Source: JBFWRK01 sp050248955 | GTDB taxonomy: Bacteria > Actinomycetota > Acidimicrobiia > Acidimicrobiales > Ilumatobacteraceae | Direction of reading: 5' to 3' | DNA length: 64,000 nucleotides | NCBI GenBank assembly: GCA_050248955.1 | Contig: JBFWRK010000009.1 | Coordinates: 124,001-188,000 of the forward strand | Shown: one piece after another, positions 7,179-15,424 of the stretch | How the letters are laid out: each line of letters starts with the position of its first letter | How positions within the stretch are numbered: the stretch's first letter is position 1 | The notes under the pieces: generated by a model | The model's database searches: none | The model's input: only the letters and a program-made list of their open reading frames with translations | What the model was told of the DNA's origin: nothing | Program-made: the position numbers and the translations under genes

Positions 7179-8768
7179 GTGCCCGGTCTGCGTCGTGCCG
7201 CCCTCGGGACGTCGATCACGCTGCTCCTGCCGCTCGTGCTGGCCGGCTGCTCCGGCGCCGGGCCTGCCGTGACGAGCGCTGGGGGACGCCGACTCGACGG
7301 GCCGCGACGTGACGGCGAGCCGTCGGTCAGCTCGCAGCCGTCGCCCGGCCGCCCACCAGTGGCGACGACGTCACCCGGCACCACGCCGGAGGGCTCCGCG
7401 CCGACCGGCCCACCAAGCGTCCCATCGGCCGTGCCGGCGACCGGCGCGGCCGATGGCGTCGGTGACGAGCTGTTCCCGAACGCCGGCAACCCGGGGATCG
7501 ACGTGCAGCACTACGACGTCGAGCTGAGCTACGACCCGGCTTCGGACGAGGTCGTGGGTACCGTCGGGCTCGAGCTCGTGCTGACGGAGGGCCGCGAGCA
7601 GATCTCGCTCGACGTCGGGCCGGACCTGACGATCGAGCAGGTGACCGTGGACGGCGCCGACGCGGCGTTCAGCGTCGAGCAGCCCGAGCTGCGGATCCCG
7701 CTCGGGCGGCGCGTCGCGGCCTGGGAACCGGTCGAGGTCACGGTGCGCTACGGCGGTGACCCGGAGCAGATCTCGGGCCCGTTCGGACTCGACAGCGGGT
7801 GGTTCGACACCCCCGGCGGCTCCTACGTGCTGAACGAGCCGGATGCCGCCCGCACCTGGTTGCCGTCCAACGACCATCCGTCCGACAAGGCGACGTGGAC
7901 GTTCACGATCACTGTGCCGGAGGGGCTCACCGCCGTCGCCAACGGCATGCTCGTCGATCACCGCTCGGCCGCGGGGAGCGAGGTGTGGGTGTGGCAGCAG
8001 GACGACCCGATGGCGACGTACCTCGTGCAGCTGCTCACCGGTGACTACGAGATCGTCGACGGCCCTGTGGTCGGCGACACGCCGACGGTGAACGTCGCGC
8101 TGCGCGACGACGTCGAGCAGATGCAGCAGTACTTCGATCTCAACGACGACATGATCGAGTTCTTCGAACCGCTGTTCGGGCCGTATCCGCTCGCGTCGTA
8201 CGGCTGCGCGTTCACCGACTCGGTCGCCGGGTTGGCGATGGAGACCCAGGGCCGGCCGCTGTTCTCCCGCGACGACTTCCCTGCCCAGGGGGATGTCGGA
8301 CAGGAGCTGTACCTCGCCCACGAGCTCGCCCATCAGTGGTTCGGGAACGCCGTCTCACCGGCTCGCTGGCAGGACATCTGGTTGAACGAGGGGTTCGCGA
8401 CCTACGCCCACTGGCTCTGGCTCGACGGCATCGACGACGCCGACGGCGGCGACCTGGACCGGACGGCGCAGGTCGCGCTCGTGCAGCGGGCGATCATCCG
8501 CGGATCGACGGCGCGGCCTTCGGCCGACGAGCTGTTCGCGTTCACCGTCTACGACGGCGGAGCGGTCGTGCTCCACGCACTGCGCAAGGTGCTCGGCGAC
8601 GACGCGTTCTTCGCCACCCTGCGCTCGTGGGTCAGCGAGAACGTCGGCACGTCCCGGACGACCGACGACTTCATCGCCCATGTCGAAGCGACGAACCCGG
8701 GCTTCGACCATGGCTTCTGGGACGCGTGGCTCAATGCCGAGGTGCCGCCGTTCGCCTATCCGGACTGA
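7179..8768 (+). CDS. M1-family metallopeptidase lipoprotein
   Basis: A 529-residue zinc aminopeptidase of the M1 (gluzincin) family, anchored outside the membrane as a lipoprotein. The signal peptide MPGLRRAALGTSITLLLPLVLAGC ends in a lipobox (LAGC). A Pro/Ser/Thr-rich linker (about 30-85) leads to the beta-saddle domain and the catalytic domain. The zinc site is HELAHQWFGN (His381, Glu382, His385) with NEGFATY (Glu404) 18 residues on, the classic spacing. The exopeptidase GAMEN motif reads AMETQG, so N-terminal recognition may be altered. It lacks the large helical C-terminal domain of PepN-type enzymes, as short M1 peptidases do. An in-frame GTG at 7155 is an alternative start. Confidence 0.9.
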   Translation: MPGLRRAALGTSITLLLPLVLAGCSGAGPAVTSAGGRRLDGPRRDGEPSVSSQPSPGRPPVATTSPGTTPEGSAPTGPPSVPSAVPATGAADGVGDELFPNAGNPGIDVQHYDVELSYDPASDEVVGTVGLELVLTEGREQISLDVGPDLTIEQVTVDGADAAFSVEQPELRIPLGRRVAAWEPVEVTVRYGGDPEQISGPFGLDSGWFDTPGGSYVLNEPDAARTWLPSNDHPSDKATWTFTITVPEGLTAVANGMLVDHRSAAGSEVWVWQQDDPMATYLVQLLTGDYEIVDGPVVGDTPTVNVALRDDVEQMQQYFDLNDDMIEFFEPLFGPYPLASYGCAFTDSVAGLAMETQGRPLFSRDDFPAQGDVGQELYLAHELAHQWFGNAVSPARWQDIWLNEGFATYAHWLWLDGIDDADGGDLDRTAQVALVQRAIIRGSTARPSADELFAFTVYDGGAVVLHALRKVLGDDAFFATLRSWVSENVGTSRTTDDFIAHVEATNPGFDHGFWDAWLNAEVPPFAYPD

Positions 8769-8784
8769 GCGTCCTGCTCCGCCG

Positions 8785-10179
8785 TCAACGACCGAGGACG
8801 CGGTCGAGGAGCCACGAGCGAACGCGCTCCGGACGACCGGTGCGGAACTCCTTCGCGTCGGCACCGGCCGGCAGCTTCAGGGTCGCGTTGATCGCGAGCC
8901 AGCGGAGCGGTTCGGGCTCCCATCGTCGGCTGCGGTGGCCGACCCAGGGCAGCCGTGTCAGCTCGGAGTCGCGGCCCGTGATCAGGTCGGCGAGCGTCCT
9001 CCCGGCGAGGTTGCTCGTCGCCACACCGTCGCCGACGTAGCCACCGGCCCAGGCCATGCCGGTGTCCCGGTCGAGCCGGACCGAGCAGTGCCAGTCGCGC
9101 GTCGCGCCGAGCGGACCGCCCCACTGATGGGTGATCCTGGCGTCGGCGACGCTCGGGAAGAGCGCGACGAGCGTCTCCCGGAGCAGCGCATGGACGCGTC
9201 GATCGCGATCGAACTCCGGTCGCACGGCGGACCCGAAGTGGTACGGCGCGCCGCGCCCACCGAACGCGATCCGGCCGTCAGCGGTGCGCTGTCCGTAGAT
9301 GATCATCCGGCGGGCATCGTTGAGCGTCTCGCGCCCGCTCCAGCCGATCGTCGCCCACACCTCGTCGGGGAGCGGTTCGGTCGCGATCATCAACGAGTAG
9401 ATCGGCACGACAGCGCGGCGGCTGTCGGCGAACTGCGGGGTGAAGCCTTCCGTCGCCCGGACGACGACATCCGCCGTGACGGTGCCGTGGGCGGTGCGCA
9501 CGCGGTGCGGCTCGATCGACTCGGCTGCGGTTCCCTCGTGGAGTGCGACGCCGGCCCGCTCGACGGCGTGGGCGAGGCCGCGCACGAGCTTCGCCGGGTC
9601 GATCGCCGCGCAGTGCGGCGTGAGTGCGGCTCCGAGGAGGCCGGCAACCGACACACGCGCCGCAGCCTCCTCCCGGTCGAGCAGCCGGAGGTGCTCGTCA
9701 CCGAAACCCCACGACCGGGCTTCCTCGACCTCGGCGCGGAGGCGTTCGAGATGGGGTCGCGCGGTCGCCGCGTGGAGGTAACCGCCCTTCACGGCGTCGC
9801 AGTCGATGCCGTGGCGTCTCGCCCCGGCGAGCACCTCGTCGACCGTGTCGTGCATCGCCCGTTGCATCGCGATCGCGGCGGCCCGACCGTGGCGCGAGGC
9901 CAAGCCGTTCAGGCTCATCGGCAGGAGCGCGGAGCACCAACCGCCGTTGCGGCCGCTCGCGCCGAAGCCGGAGATCTCGCGTTCGACGACCGCGATCCGC
10001 AACGACGGGTCCGCCTCGGCGAGGTAGAGGGCGGTCCACAGACCGGTGAACCCGGCGCCGACGATGGCGACGTCCACCGACGTGTCGCCGGCGAGGGACG
10101 GTCGCGCGGTCAACGGGTCGTCCACGAGTCTGTCGAGCCAGAGCGAGCGTGAGCGCACGAAGGTCGGATCGCCGGTCAC
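8785..10179 (-). CDS. FAD-dependent oxidoreductase (DAO family, gamma-glutamylputrescine oxidase-like)
   Basis: A 464-residue flavoprotein of the D-amino-acid oxidase/glycine oxidase superfamily. The N-terminal dinucleotide fold VDVAIVGAGFTGLWTALYLAE is followed by GFGASGRNGGWCSALLP. This GASGRNGG pattern is common in oxidases of amines and gamma-glutamylated polyamines. The C-terminal flavin segment is MAWAGGYVGDGVATSNLAGRTLADLITG. The frame is open far upstream, but the GTG at 10179 (VTGDPTFVRSRSLW) is where homology begins. It has TACCGT 7 nt upstream, so it is taken as the start. No amine-pathway gene is adjacent, so the substrate is unknown. Confidence 0.85.
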   Translation of the reverse strand: MTGDPTFVRSRSLWLDRLVDDPLTARPSLAGDTSVDVAIVGAGFTGLWTALYLAEADPSLRIAVVEREISGFGASGRNGGWCSALLPMSLNGLASRHGRAAAIAMQRAMHDTVDEVLAGARRHGIDCDAVKGGYLHAATARPHLERLRAEVEEARSWGFGDEHLRLLDREEAAARVSVAGLLGAALTPHCAAIDPAKLVRGLAHAVERAGVALHEGTAAESIEPHRVRTAHGTVTADVVVRATEGFTPQFADSRRAVVPIYSLMIATEPLPDEVWATIGWSGRETLNDARRMIIYGQRTADGRIAFGGRGAPYHFGSAVRPEFDRDRRVHALLRETLVALFPSVADARITHQWGGPLGATRDWHCSVRLDRDTGMAWAGGYVGDGVATSNLAGRTLADLITGRDSELTRLPWVGHRSRRWEPEPLRWLAINATLKLPAGADAKEFRTGRPERVRSWLLDRVLGR

Positions 10180-10186
10180 GCGACGC

Positions 10187-10192
10187 ACGGTA
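10187..10192 (-). promoter_or_regulatory. Putative leaderless -10 element of the FAD oxidoreductase
   Basis: TACCGT on the minus strand, 7 nt before the GTG at 10179. Confidence 0.4.
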
Positions 10193-10236
10193 GACGCCCC
10201 ACCCCGCCCCCAAACCAGCCCACACCCGCCCCCAAA

Positions 10237-10293
10237 CCCGGATCTCTGCTCGCCGCCGGACACGACGTGTCCGGCGGCGAGCAGAGATCCGGG
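10237..10293. repeat. Perfect 28-bp inverted repeat with one-base centre
   Basis: The left arm 10237-10264 and right arm 10266-10293 are perfectly complementary around A10265. The arms contain TCTCTGCTC and GAGCAGAGA. It lies in the divergent intergenic region between the FAD oxidoreductase and the CPBP protease. A degenerate extra half copy (GAACAGAGATCGGGG) follows at 10308-10322. A related inverted repeat lies at 53676-53751. It could form a cruciform or RNA hairpin; its role is unknown. Confidence 0.85.
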
Positions 10294-10328
10294 GGAAGCG
10301 CGGGATCGAACAGAGATCGGGGCGCCGT

Positions 10329-10334
10329 TAGCCT
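10329..10334 (+). promoter_or_regulatory. Putative leaderless -10 element of the CPBP protease
   Basis: TAGCCT, 8 nt before the GTG at 10343. Confidence 0.4.
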
Positions 10335-10342
10335 CAGTTCGA

Positions 10343-11239
10343 GTGCTCACGCCCCGACCGCTCGCCGATCCGCCGGCGCCGCTCCCTGCGGGAGCCCCGC
10401 TGCCACCGCTCCGTGCTGTGGTGCCAGGCGGCGCTCCCGCGGGATGGTTCCCGGACCCGTGGGCACGGCAGCAGCTCCGCTGGTGGGACGGTGCGTCGTG
10501 GTCGAGCTCGACGGCATGGCCCGGCGGCACCGCGCCTCGGCTGCCGATGCGGACGCTCCCGATCCAGGCCGCGTGGTGGGCGATCGTCGTCACTGCCGTC
10601 GCCCTCGTCGGCTCGCGCGTCGTGCTCGACGAGCTCGGTGACTTCGAATGGCCGATCGTCGTCTACGCCGCGCTCTCCGTCGTCCTCGCCTACGGCCCGA
10701 TGGTCGCGTACTGCGTGTGGGCGAGCCGGCGCTGGGGGACCGGGCGGCTGACGGTGGACGCCGGCTTCGAGGTCAAGTGGGTCGACGCTGGTTGGGGCGC
10801 GGTGGTCTGGCTCGCGGCGCTGGCCGGTGAGATCGCCGTCGCCATCGCAGTCGTCGCGACGAAGGTCCCGCTGCAGTCGAACACCGAAGGGATCGACCGG
10901 TTGAGTGGCGAGCGAGGTGTCATCGTCGCGCTGCTGATCTCGGCCGTGGTCGCCGCGCCGTTCGTCGAAGAGCTCGTGTTCCGCGGGATCGTGCTGCGCG
11001 GCCTCGCCTCCCGCCTGCCGGCGTGGTGGGCGGTCGGTGTGCAGGGCGTGGCCTTCGGCGCTGCCCACGCAGATCCCTCGCGCGGCATGGGCAACATCGG
11101 ACTCGTGCTGATCCTCTCCGCCGTCGGCTTCGTGCTCGGCGGCGCCGCCTACCTGCTGCGCCGCATCGGGCCGACGATCATCGCGCACATGATCTTCAAC
11201 GGCGTGGTGATGGTGATCGTCCTCTTCGTGAGGATGTGA
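10343..11239 (+). CDS. CPBP (CAAX-like) intramembrane metalloprotease with N-terminal DUF2510
   Basis: A 298-residue membrane protein. A proline-rich start leads to a DUF2510 module (AGWFPDPWARQQLRWWDGASWSSST, about residues 35-60), a short soluble domain common at the N-termini of actinobacterial membrane proteins. The membrane part carries the three CPBP/ABI motifs: EELVFRG (paired Glu and Arg), VAFGAAH (FxxxH type) and HMIFN (HxxxN). These residues form the metal site of Rce1-type proteases. About seven hydrophobic segments are seen. Family members process prenylated or bacteriocin-related peptides, but the substrate here is unknown. GTG 10343 is chosen from the promoter position and the DUF2510 location. 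Confidence 0.85.
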   Translation: MLTPRPLADPPAPLPAGAPLPPLRAVVPGGAPAGWFPDPWARQQLRWWDGASWSSSTAWPGGTAPRLPMRTLPIQAAWWAIVVTAVALVGSRVVLDELGDFEWPIVVYAALSVVLAYGPMVAYCVWASRRWGTGRLTVDAGFEVKWVDAGWGAVVWLAALAGEIAVAIAVVATKVPLQSNTEGIDRLSGERGVIVALLISAVVAAPFVEELVFRGIVLRGLASRLPAWWAVGVQGVAFGAAHADPSRGMGNIGLVLILSAVGFVLGGAAYLLRRIGPTIIAHMIFNGVVMVIVLFVRM

Positions 11240-11260
11240 GACGCCCGCCCGGGTTCCCGC

Positions 11261-12103
11261 TCAGGACGTCATCTCCACGTTGTCGATCAGCCGCACGTCG
11301 CCGAACCACACCGCGACGGCGATGACCGCGTGCGTCGCGTGGTCGAGCGCCTGGAGCGTCGTCGGGTGCACGAGCTCGACGTACTCGAGGCGGGCCAGGG
11401 GTTCGGCGGTGATGCGGGACTCGACGGCGGCGCGCAGCGTCGTGGCGTCGTGCTCGCCCGCGGCGTGGAGCTCGCGGGCAGCGGTGAGGCCGCGTGGGAT
11501 GCAGATCGCGGCCGCCCGCTGCGCCGGTGTGAGACGACGGTTGCGGCTCGACAGCGCCAGACCGTCGGCTTCCCGAACCGTCGGCACGCCGATGATCTCG
11601 ACCCCCATGTCGAGATCGGCGACCATCTGGCGGACGATCGCGAGCTGCTGGTAGTCCTTCCGGCCGAACACTGCGACGTGGGGCACGGCGGCGTTGAGCA
11701 GCTTCGCCACCACGGTCGTGACCCCGCGGAAGTGGCCGGGGCGTCCGGCGCCCTCCATCGGCTCGGCGAGCCGGCCGGGTTCGACGTGTGTCTCGAAGCC
11801 CTCCGGGTACATCGCCGCTGCAGTGGGGACGTAGAGCGCGCCGACACCCGCGGCCGCGCACGCGTCGGCATCGTCATCGATCGGACGCGGGTACGCGTCG
11901 AAGTCGTCGCGCCGGTTGAACTGGAGCGAGTTGACGAACACGGAGACGACCACCTCGTCGCCGTGCTGGCGTGCGACCTCGATGAGGTGGAGGTGGCCGT
12001 CGTGCAGCGCGCCCATCGTCGGCACCATCGCCAGTCGCCTGCCGCGCCGGCGCTGCTCGTCGCTCCACGCTCGCATGGTGGCCGGCGACGTCAGTCGTTC
12101 CAT
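11261..12103 (-). CDS. panC: Pantoate-beta-alanine ligase
   Basis: A 280-residue cytosolic enzyme that condenses pantoate and beta-alanine with ATP to make pantothenate, the precursor of coenzyme A. It has the nucleotidyltransferase HIGH-like motif in VPTMGALHDGHLHLIEVAR and the pantoate-binding segment VFVNSLQFN. It also has GHFRGVTTVVAKLLN, FGRKDYQQLAIVRQMVADL and the KMSKS-like LALSSRNRRL. The length matches the family. The ATG at 12103 has TAGGTT 9 nt upstream. It lies 23 bp downstream of the S58-peptidase stop, so it could also be read through from that operon. panB and panD are not in the window. Confidence 0.95.
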   Translation of the reverse strand: MERLTSPATMRAWSDEQRRRGRRLAMVPTMGALHDGHLHLIEVARQHGDEVVVSVFVNSLQFNRRDDFDAYPRPIDDDADACAAAGVGALYVPTAAAMYPEGFETHVEPGRLAEPMEGAGRPGHFRGVTTVVAKLLNAAVPHVAVFGRKDYQQLAIVRQMVADLDMGVEIIGVPTVREADGLALSSRNRRLTPAQRAAAICIPRGLTAARELHAAGEHDATTLRAAVESRITAEPLARLEYVELVHPTTLQALDHATHAVIAVAVWFGDVRLIDNVEMTS

Positions 12104-12112
12104 CGAGCGGAG

Positions 12113-12118
12113 AACCTA
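12113..12118 (-). promoter_or_regulatory. Putative leaderless -10 element of panC
   Basis: TAGGTT on the minus strand, 9 nt before the ATG at 12103, inside the short gap after the preceding operon. Confidence 0.4.
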
Positions 12119-12126
12119 GCGATGCG

Positions 12127-13152
12127 TCAGCGGAACGCCGACGGGCAGAGATCGCGGTACGCGGGGATCGCGCGTGCGCTCGTGGCGTGGACGACGCCGG
12201 CCGTCACGGCACGCGCGAAGCAGTCGGCAGCCGCGCCGAGGAGCTGGTTCAGCCACGCCACCCTCCCTTGGGCGTCGCCGAACCGTTCGTCGTCGCCGAT
12301 CACGACCACGGACGGGGGCGCCGTCGACAGCGCGAAAACGGCGTCGCCGTCGACGAGCAGGTGTGCCGGCCGCGCCGATCGGGCGAGTCCGTCCTGGGCG
12401 GCGCCGGCGAGCCGCGTGCAGTCCGCCTTGCTGAGCGGTGCGTCGGTCGCGATGACGCCGATCGTCGTGTTGAGCGGGGGCGCGAGCGACGCGCGGTGAT
12501 CGCGGAGCCGTCGACGATCGGCTGCCGAGGGCCGCCGCAGCAGACGCTCGAAGCCGGCCGGCTCGTAGGGCAGCCCGGTGCCCGGATCGATCACGGATCC
12601 GGCCGCGTTCACGACCGCGAGCGCGGCCACGGTCGTGCCGTCGGAGAGCACCGTGCTCGCCATGCCGAGACCACCCTTGATCCCCGCCGTCACGGCGCCG
12701 GTGCCCGCTCCGACGTTGCCCTGCGCGCGCGTCGACACGCGAGCCGCCGCCGAGGCCTTCCACCCGAACGACGCGTCCGGACGGTTGGTGAAGCGCCCGC
12801 CGCGTCCGAGGTCGAAGATCACTGCGGCAGGAACGATCGGCACGACCTCGCCGGCAACGGTTCCGACCGGATAGCCGATGTCGTTCGAGGCGAGCCAGGA
12901 CATCACGCCGTCCGCCGCGGCGAGGCCGAACGCGCTGCCGCCGGTCAGGCAGACCGCATGGACCTGTTGCACGAGGTTCTCGGGATGCAACAGGTCCGTC
13001 TCGCGGGTGCCCGGCGCGCCGCCGCGCACGTCGACCCCGGCCGTCGCGCCGCTGGGCGCGAGCACCACGGTCGTGCCCGTCAGCCACCCTGCACCGGCCC
13101 GACGATGGTGCCCGACGAGCAGGCCGGTCACATCGGTCAGCGAGCCGATCAC
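12127..13152 (-). CDS. S58 (DmpA/P1-type) family peptidase
   Basis: A 341-residue protein of the DmpA aminopeptidase family, N-terminal-nucleophile enzymes that cleave themselves into two chains and then remove N-terminal residues. Family hallmarks are LTDVTGLLVGHH near the start, TGGSAFGLAAADGVMSWL and FDLGRGGRFTNRP. The autocleavage region is VGAGTGAVTAGIKGGLGMAS, and the C-terminal half contains PPLNTTIGVIATDAPLSK, which holds the candidate nucleophile (Thr of NTTIG). The GTG start at 13152 overlaps the TGA stop of the metallophosphoesterase by four bases, so translation is probably coupled. It is the last gene of a four-gene operon. Confidence 0.87.
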   Translation of the reverse strand: MIGSLTDVTGLLVGHHRRAGAGWLTGTTVVLAPSGATAGVDVRGGAPGTRETDLLHPENLVQQVHAVCLTGGSAFGLAAADGVMSWLASNDIGYPVGTVAGEVVPIVPAAVIFDLGRGGRFTNRPDASFGWKASAAARVSTRAQGNVGAGTGAVTAGIKGGLGMASTVLSDGTTVAALAVVNAAGSVIDPGTGLPYEPAGFERLLRRPSAADRRRLRDHRASLAPPLNTTIGVIATDAPLSKADCTRLAGAAQDGLARSARPAHLLVDGDAVFALSTAPPSVVVIGDDERFGDAQGRVAWLNQLLGAAADCFARAVTAGVVHATSARAIPAYRDLCPSAFR

Positions 13153-13979
13153 CGCGCCGGCCTTAACATGTCGGCAAGGGGGAGCAACGGTGCGTCCCGC
13201 ATGCTGCTCGCGTGCGGCGGAGCGAACTCGGCGAACGAGAGCTGCTCGACCCCGGGCGGCACGACGAGGCGATGCTCGAACGAGCCGTCCTCGTGCAAGT
13301 CGTAGCTCACGTAGCCGATGACGTGTCGCGAGCCGTCGTCGGTCGGGCTGCCGAGGAACCCGGCGGATGGTGCGAGCACGTGCATCGGCGTGGGCGCTCG
13401 GTACCGGTGCAGGTGACCCGAGGCGACGAGCCGCACGTCGGCCGTGCCCAGGCTTCGTTGCAGGGCACCGCGCTGGTCCATGCCGATCGACCAGTCGCCC
13501 TCGTCCGCGATGTCGACGTCGCGGAGGAAGATCGGCTGGTGGAGGAACAGCGCGACGAACCGCTCGGTCGTGCACATCGCCGTCAGCCACTCGTCGTGCG
13601 CTGCCTCACCGAGCCGGTACACGTTGGCGCCGATCAGCCGCCAGGCGCCGAGATCCCTGCAGAACGTGTCGGCTCTCCACGTCTCGAGGAAGGCGGCGTT
13701 GCGGGCCTCGCTCCACAGGTCGTGGCTGAACCCGCCGGTGTCGTGGTTCCCGGGGATCACGGCGAACGGCTGGGGCATGCCGGTCGACAGCACCCGGAAG
13801 GCGAACGCGCGCTCGTCCTCGTCGTCCGGATCGTCGGCAGCGACGTCTCCCGTGTGGATCACGAAGTCCGGCGCCTCGTCGGTGATCGCCTGCAGCACTG
13901 CGAGCACGTTCGGCACGGCGTACGCCCGCCGATGCGAGAGGTGGGTGTCGGACAGCTGGGCGATCCTGACCGTGCTCAC
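13149..13979 (-). CDS. Calcineurin-like metallophosphoesterase
   Basis: A 276-residue cytosolic phosphoesterase like the CpdA (Icc) class of cyclic-nucleotide or phosphodiester hydrolases. The dinuclear-metal motifs occur in order: QLSDTHL (D-x-H), IHTGDVAADD (GD), VIPGNHDTGG (GNHD), LFLHQPIF and ASGHLHRYR (GHxH). The GTG at 13979 is chosen as start because it overlaps the esterase stop (GTGA), like the other joints of this operon. An in-frame ATG at 13994 lies inside the esterase. The substrate is not evident, and nothing in the operon makes or uses cyclic nucleotides. Confidence 0.86.
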   Translation of the reverse strand: MSTVRIAQLSDTHLSHRRAYAVPNVLAVLQAITDEAPDFVIHTGDVAADDPDDEDERAFAFRVLSTGMPQPFAVIPGNHDTGGFSHDLWSEARNAAFLETWRADTFCRDLGAWRLIGANVYRLGEAAHDEWLTAMCTTERFVALFLHQPIFLRDVDIADEGDWSIGMDQRGALQRSLGTADVRLVASGHLHRYRAPTPMHVLAPSAGFLGSPTDDGSRHVIGYVSYDLHEDGSFEHRLVVPPGVEQLSFAEFAPPHASSMRDAPLLPLADMLRPAR

Positions 13980-15424
13980 GCCCGCGCGTCCCACAGCTCG
14001 CGCAGGTCGCCTTCAGGGTCGTCGAGCACTCGGCTCTCCGCGTCGATCTGCAACGTCGCGCGGCTCGAGGTGTCGTACGCCGGCCAGCCCGGATCACCGT
14101 TGCGGGCGAACGCGATCAGCGCGTCGGAGAACACGTCGGCGACGCGCACGCGCTCCGGCCGCTCACCCGTGAACGCGGCGACGCCCGGCTGTTCGAGGTT
14201 GTGGAACGCGAACGGGATGTCGAGCCCGTGGCACGAGCCGAGCGCGCCGCCGAAGGCGGGGCTCGCCCACGTGAACCAGTACATCCAGGTCGGTGCCGCC
14301 TGCTCGGCGCGGGCCTCGGCGAGCCGCCGAGCCGGCACGCGGAACGTCTCGTCCGTCTGCACCGCTGAAGCCAGCTGACCGTTCGTCGCTCCCGGGCGCA
14401 AGGCACGGTAGGTGGCGATCGCCTCCGTGGTACGAGCGCCGAGTCGTCGCTCGAACTCCGTCCGCAGCCCGTTGTCGGTCAGGTCGGCGAGGCGGTGGTC
14501 GAACGCGTTGAAGAGCTGCATCTCGTCGCGGGTGCTCCCGAGCACCACCGGGATCGGGGCCCGCGATGCCGCGTCCGAGATCGATCCGGTCAGCACGTCG
14601 CCGTCCGGCGCCGGCGAGAAGGCCGTCATCGCGCCGGCGCGGTCGCGCAGCACCGCTCGCTGCGCGTGGAGCAGCCGGTCCGCCGACAGCGCGAGCAGGG
14701 CGGCGACGTCGTCGAGCTCGGCCGCAGCGAGCAGTGCGGCCGTGGCCTCCGCGGCGCGGCGCTCGTCGCGGAGCTGCGTGATCGAGGCGCTCATCGCCCA
14801 GGCGCGGTGGAACGTGGCGCCGACCGCCGGAGTGGCGAGCAGCGCGACGACGCTTGCGCCACCGGCCGACTCGCCGAAGACGGTGACGCTGCCGGGATCG
14901 CCGCCGAACGCGGCGATGTTGCGCTGCACCCAGTCGAGCGCGGCGAGCTGGTCGCGCAGGCCCTGGTTGCCCGCACCGGTGAAGCCGAACGCGCCGAGCC
15001 GGTAGTTGATCGTGACGACGACCACGTCGCCCCGGGTCGCGAGCGAGGAGCCCTCGTACCACGGCATCGATCCGGTGCCCGTGACGAACGCGCCACCGTG
15101 GACCCAGACGAGGACCGGACGGCGGCCGTCGTCGCAGCGGGGCGTGGCGATGTTCAGTGAGAGGCAGTCCTCGGCCATCGGCAGCGAACTGCCGCCCAGC
15201 GCCTTCTCGAGCAGCCCGGGGATCTGGTGGCACTGGGCGCCGTACGCGGTGGCATCGAGCTCACCGTCCCACGGCGCGACGGGCAACGGAGGTGCGAAAC
15301 GCTCGACCGACGCGAACCTGATGCCCATGAACACGTCCGCACCGTCGCGCCGCAGCCCCCGCACGGCGCCGCAGGGCGGTGCGGCGATCGGCGACGCCCT
15401 CGGGTCGTGGGAGGTGGCGGTCAT
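13976..15424 (-). CDS. Carboxylesterase, type B
   Basis: A 482-residue alpha/beta hydrolase of the carboxylesterase/lipase family. The family signatures EDCLSLNI and the nucleophile elbow FGESAGGASV are present. The oxyanion segment WVHGGAFVTG and NYRLGAFGF occur in the expected order, and SCHGLDIPFAF near the C-terminus holds the likely catalytic histidine. There is no signal peptide. It is the second gene of the operon: its ATG overlaps the enoyl-CoA hydratase stop (ATGA) and its stop overlaps the phosphoesterase start. Pairing with a CoA-chain enzyme hints at ester or acyl-chain breakdown, which is inference. Confidence 0.88.
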   Translation of the reverse strand: MTATSHDPRASPIAAPPCGAVRGLRRDGADVFMGIRFASVERFAPPLPVAPWDGELDATAYGAQCHQIPGLLEKALGGSSLPMAEDCLSLNIATPRCDDGRRPVLVWVHGGAFVTGTGSMPWYEGSSLATRGDVVVVTINYRLGAFGFTGAGNQGLRDQLAALDWVQRNIAAFGGDPGSVTVFGESAGGASVVALLATPAVGATFHRAWAMSASITQLRDERRAAEATAALLAAAELDDVAALLALSADRLLHAQRAVLRDRAGAMTAFSPAPDGDVLTGSISDAASRAPIPVVLGSTRDEMQLFNAFDHRLADLTDNGLRTEFERRLGARTTEAIATYRALRPGATNGQLASAVQTDETFRVPARRLAEARAEQAAPTWMYWFTWASPAFGGALGSCHGLDIPFAFHNLEQPGVAAFTGERPERVRVADVFSDALIAFARNGDPGWPAYDTSSRATLQIDAESRVLDDPEGDLRELWDARA

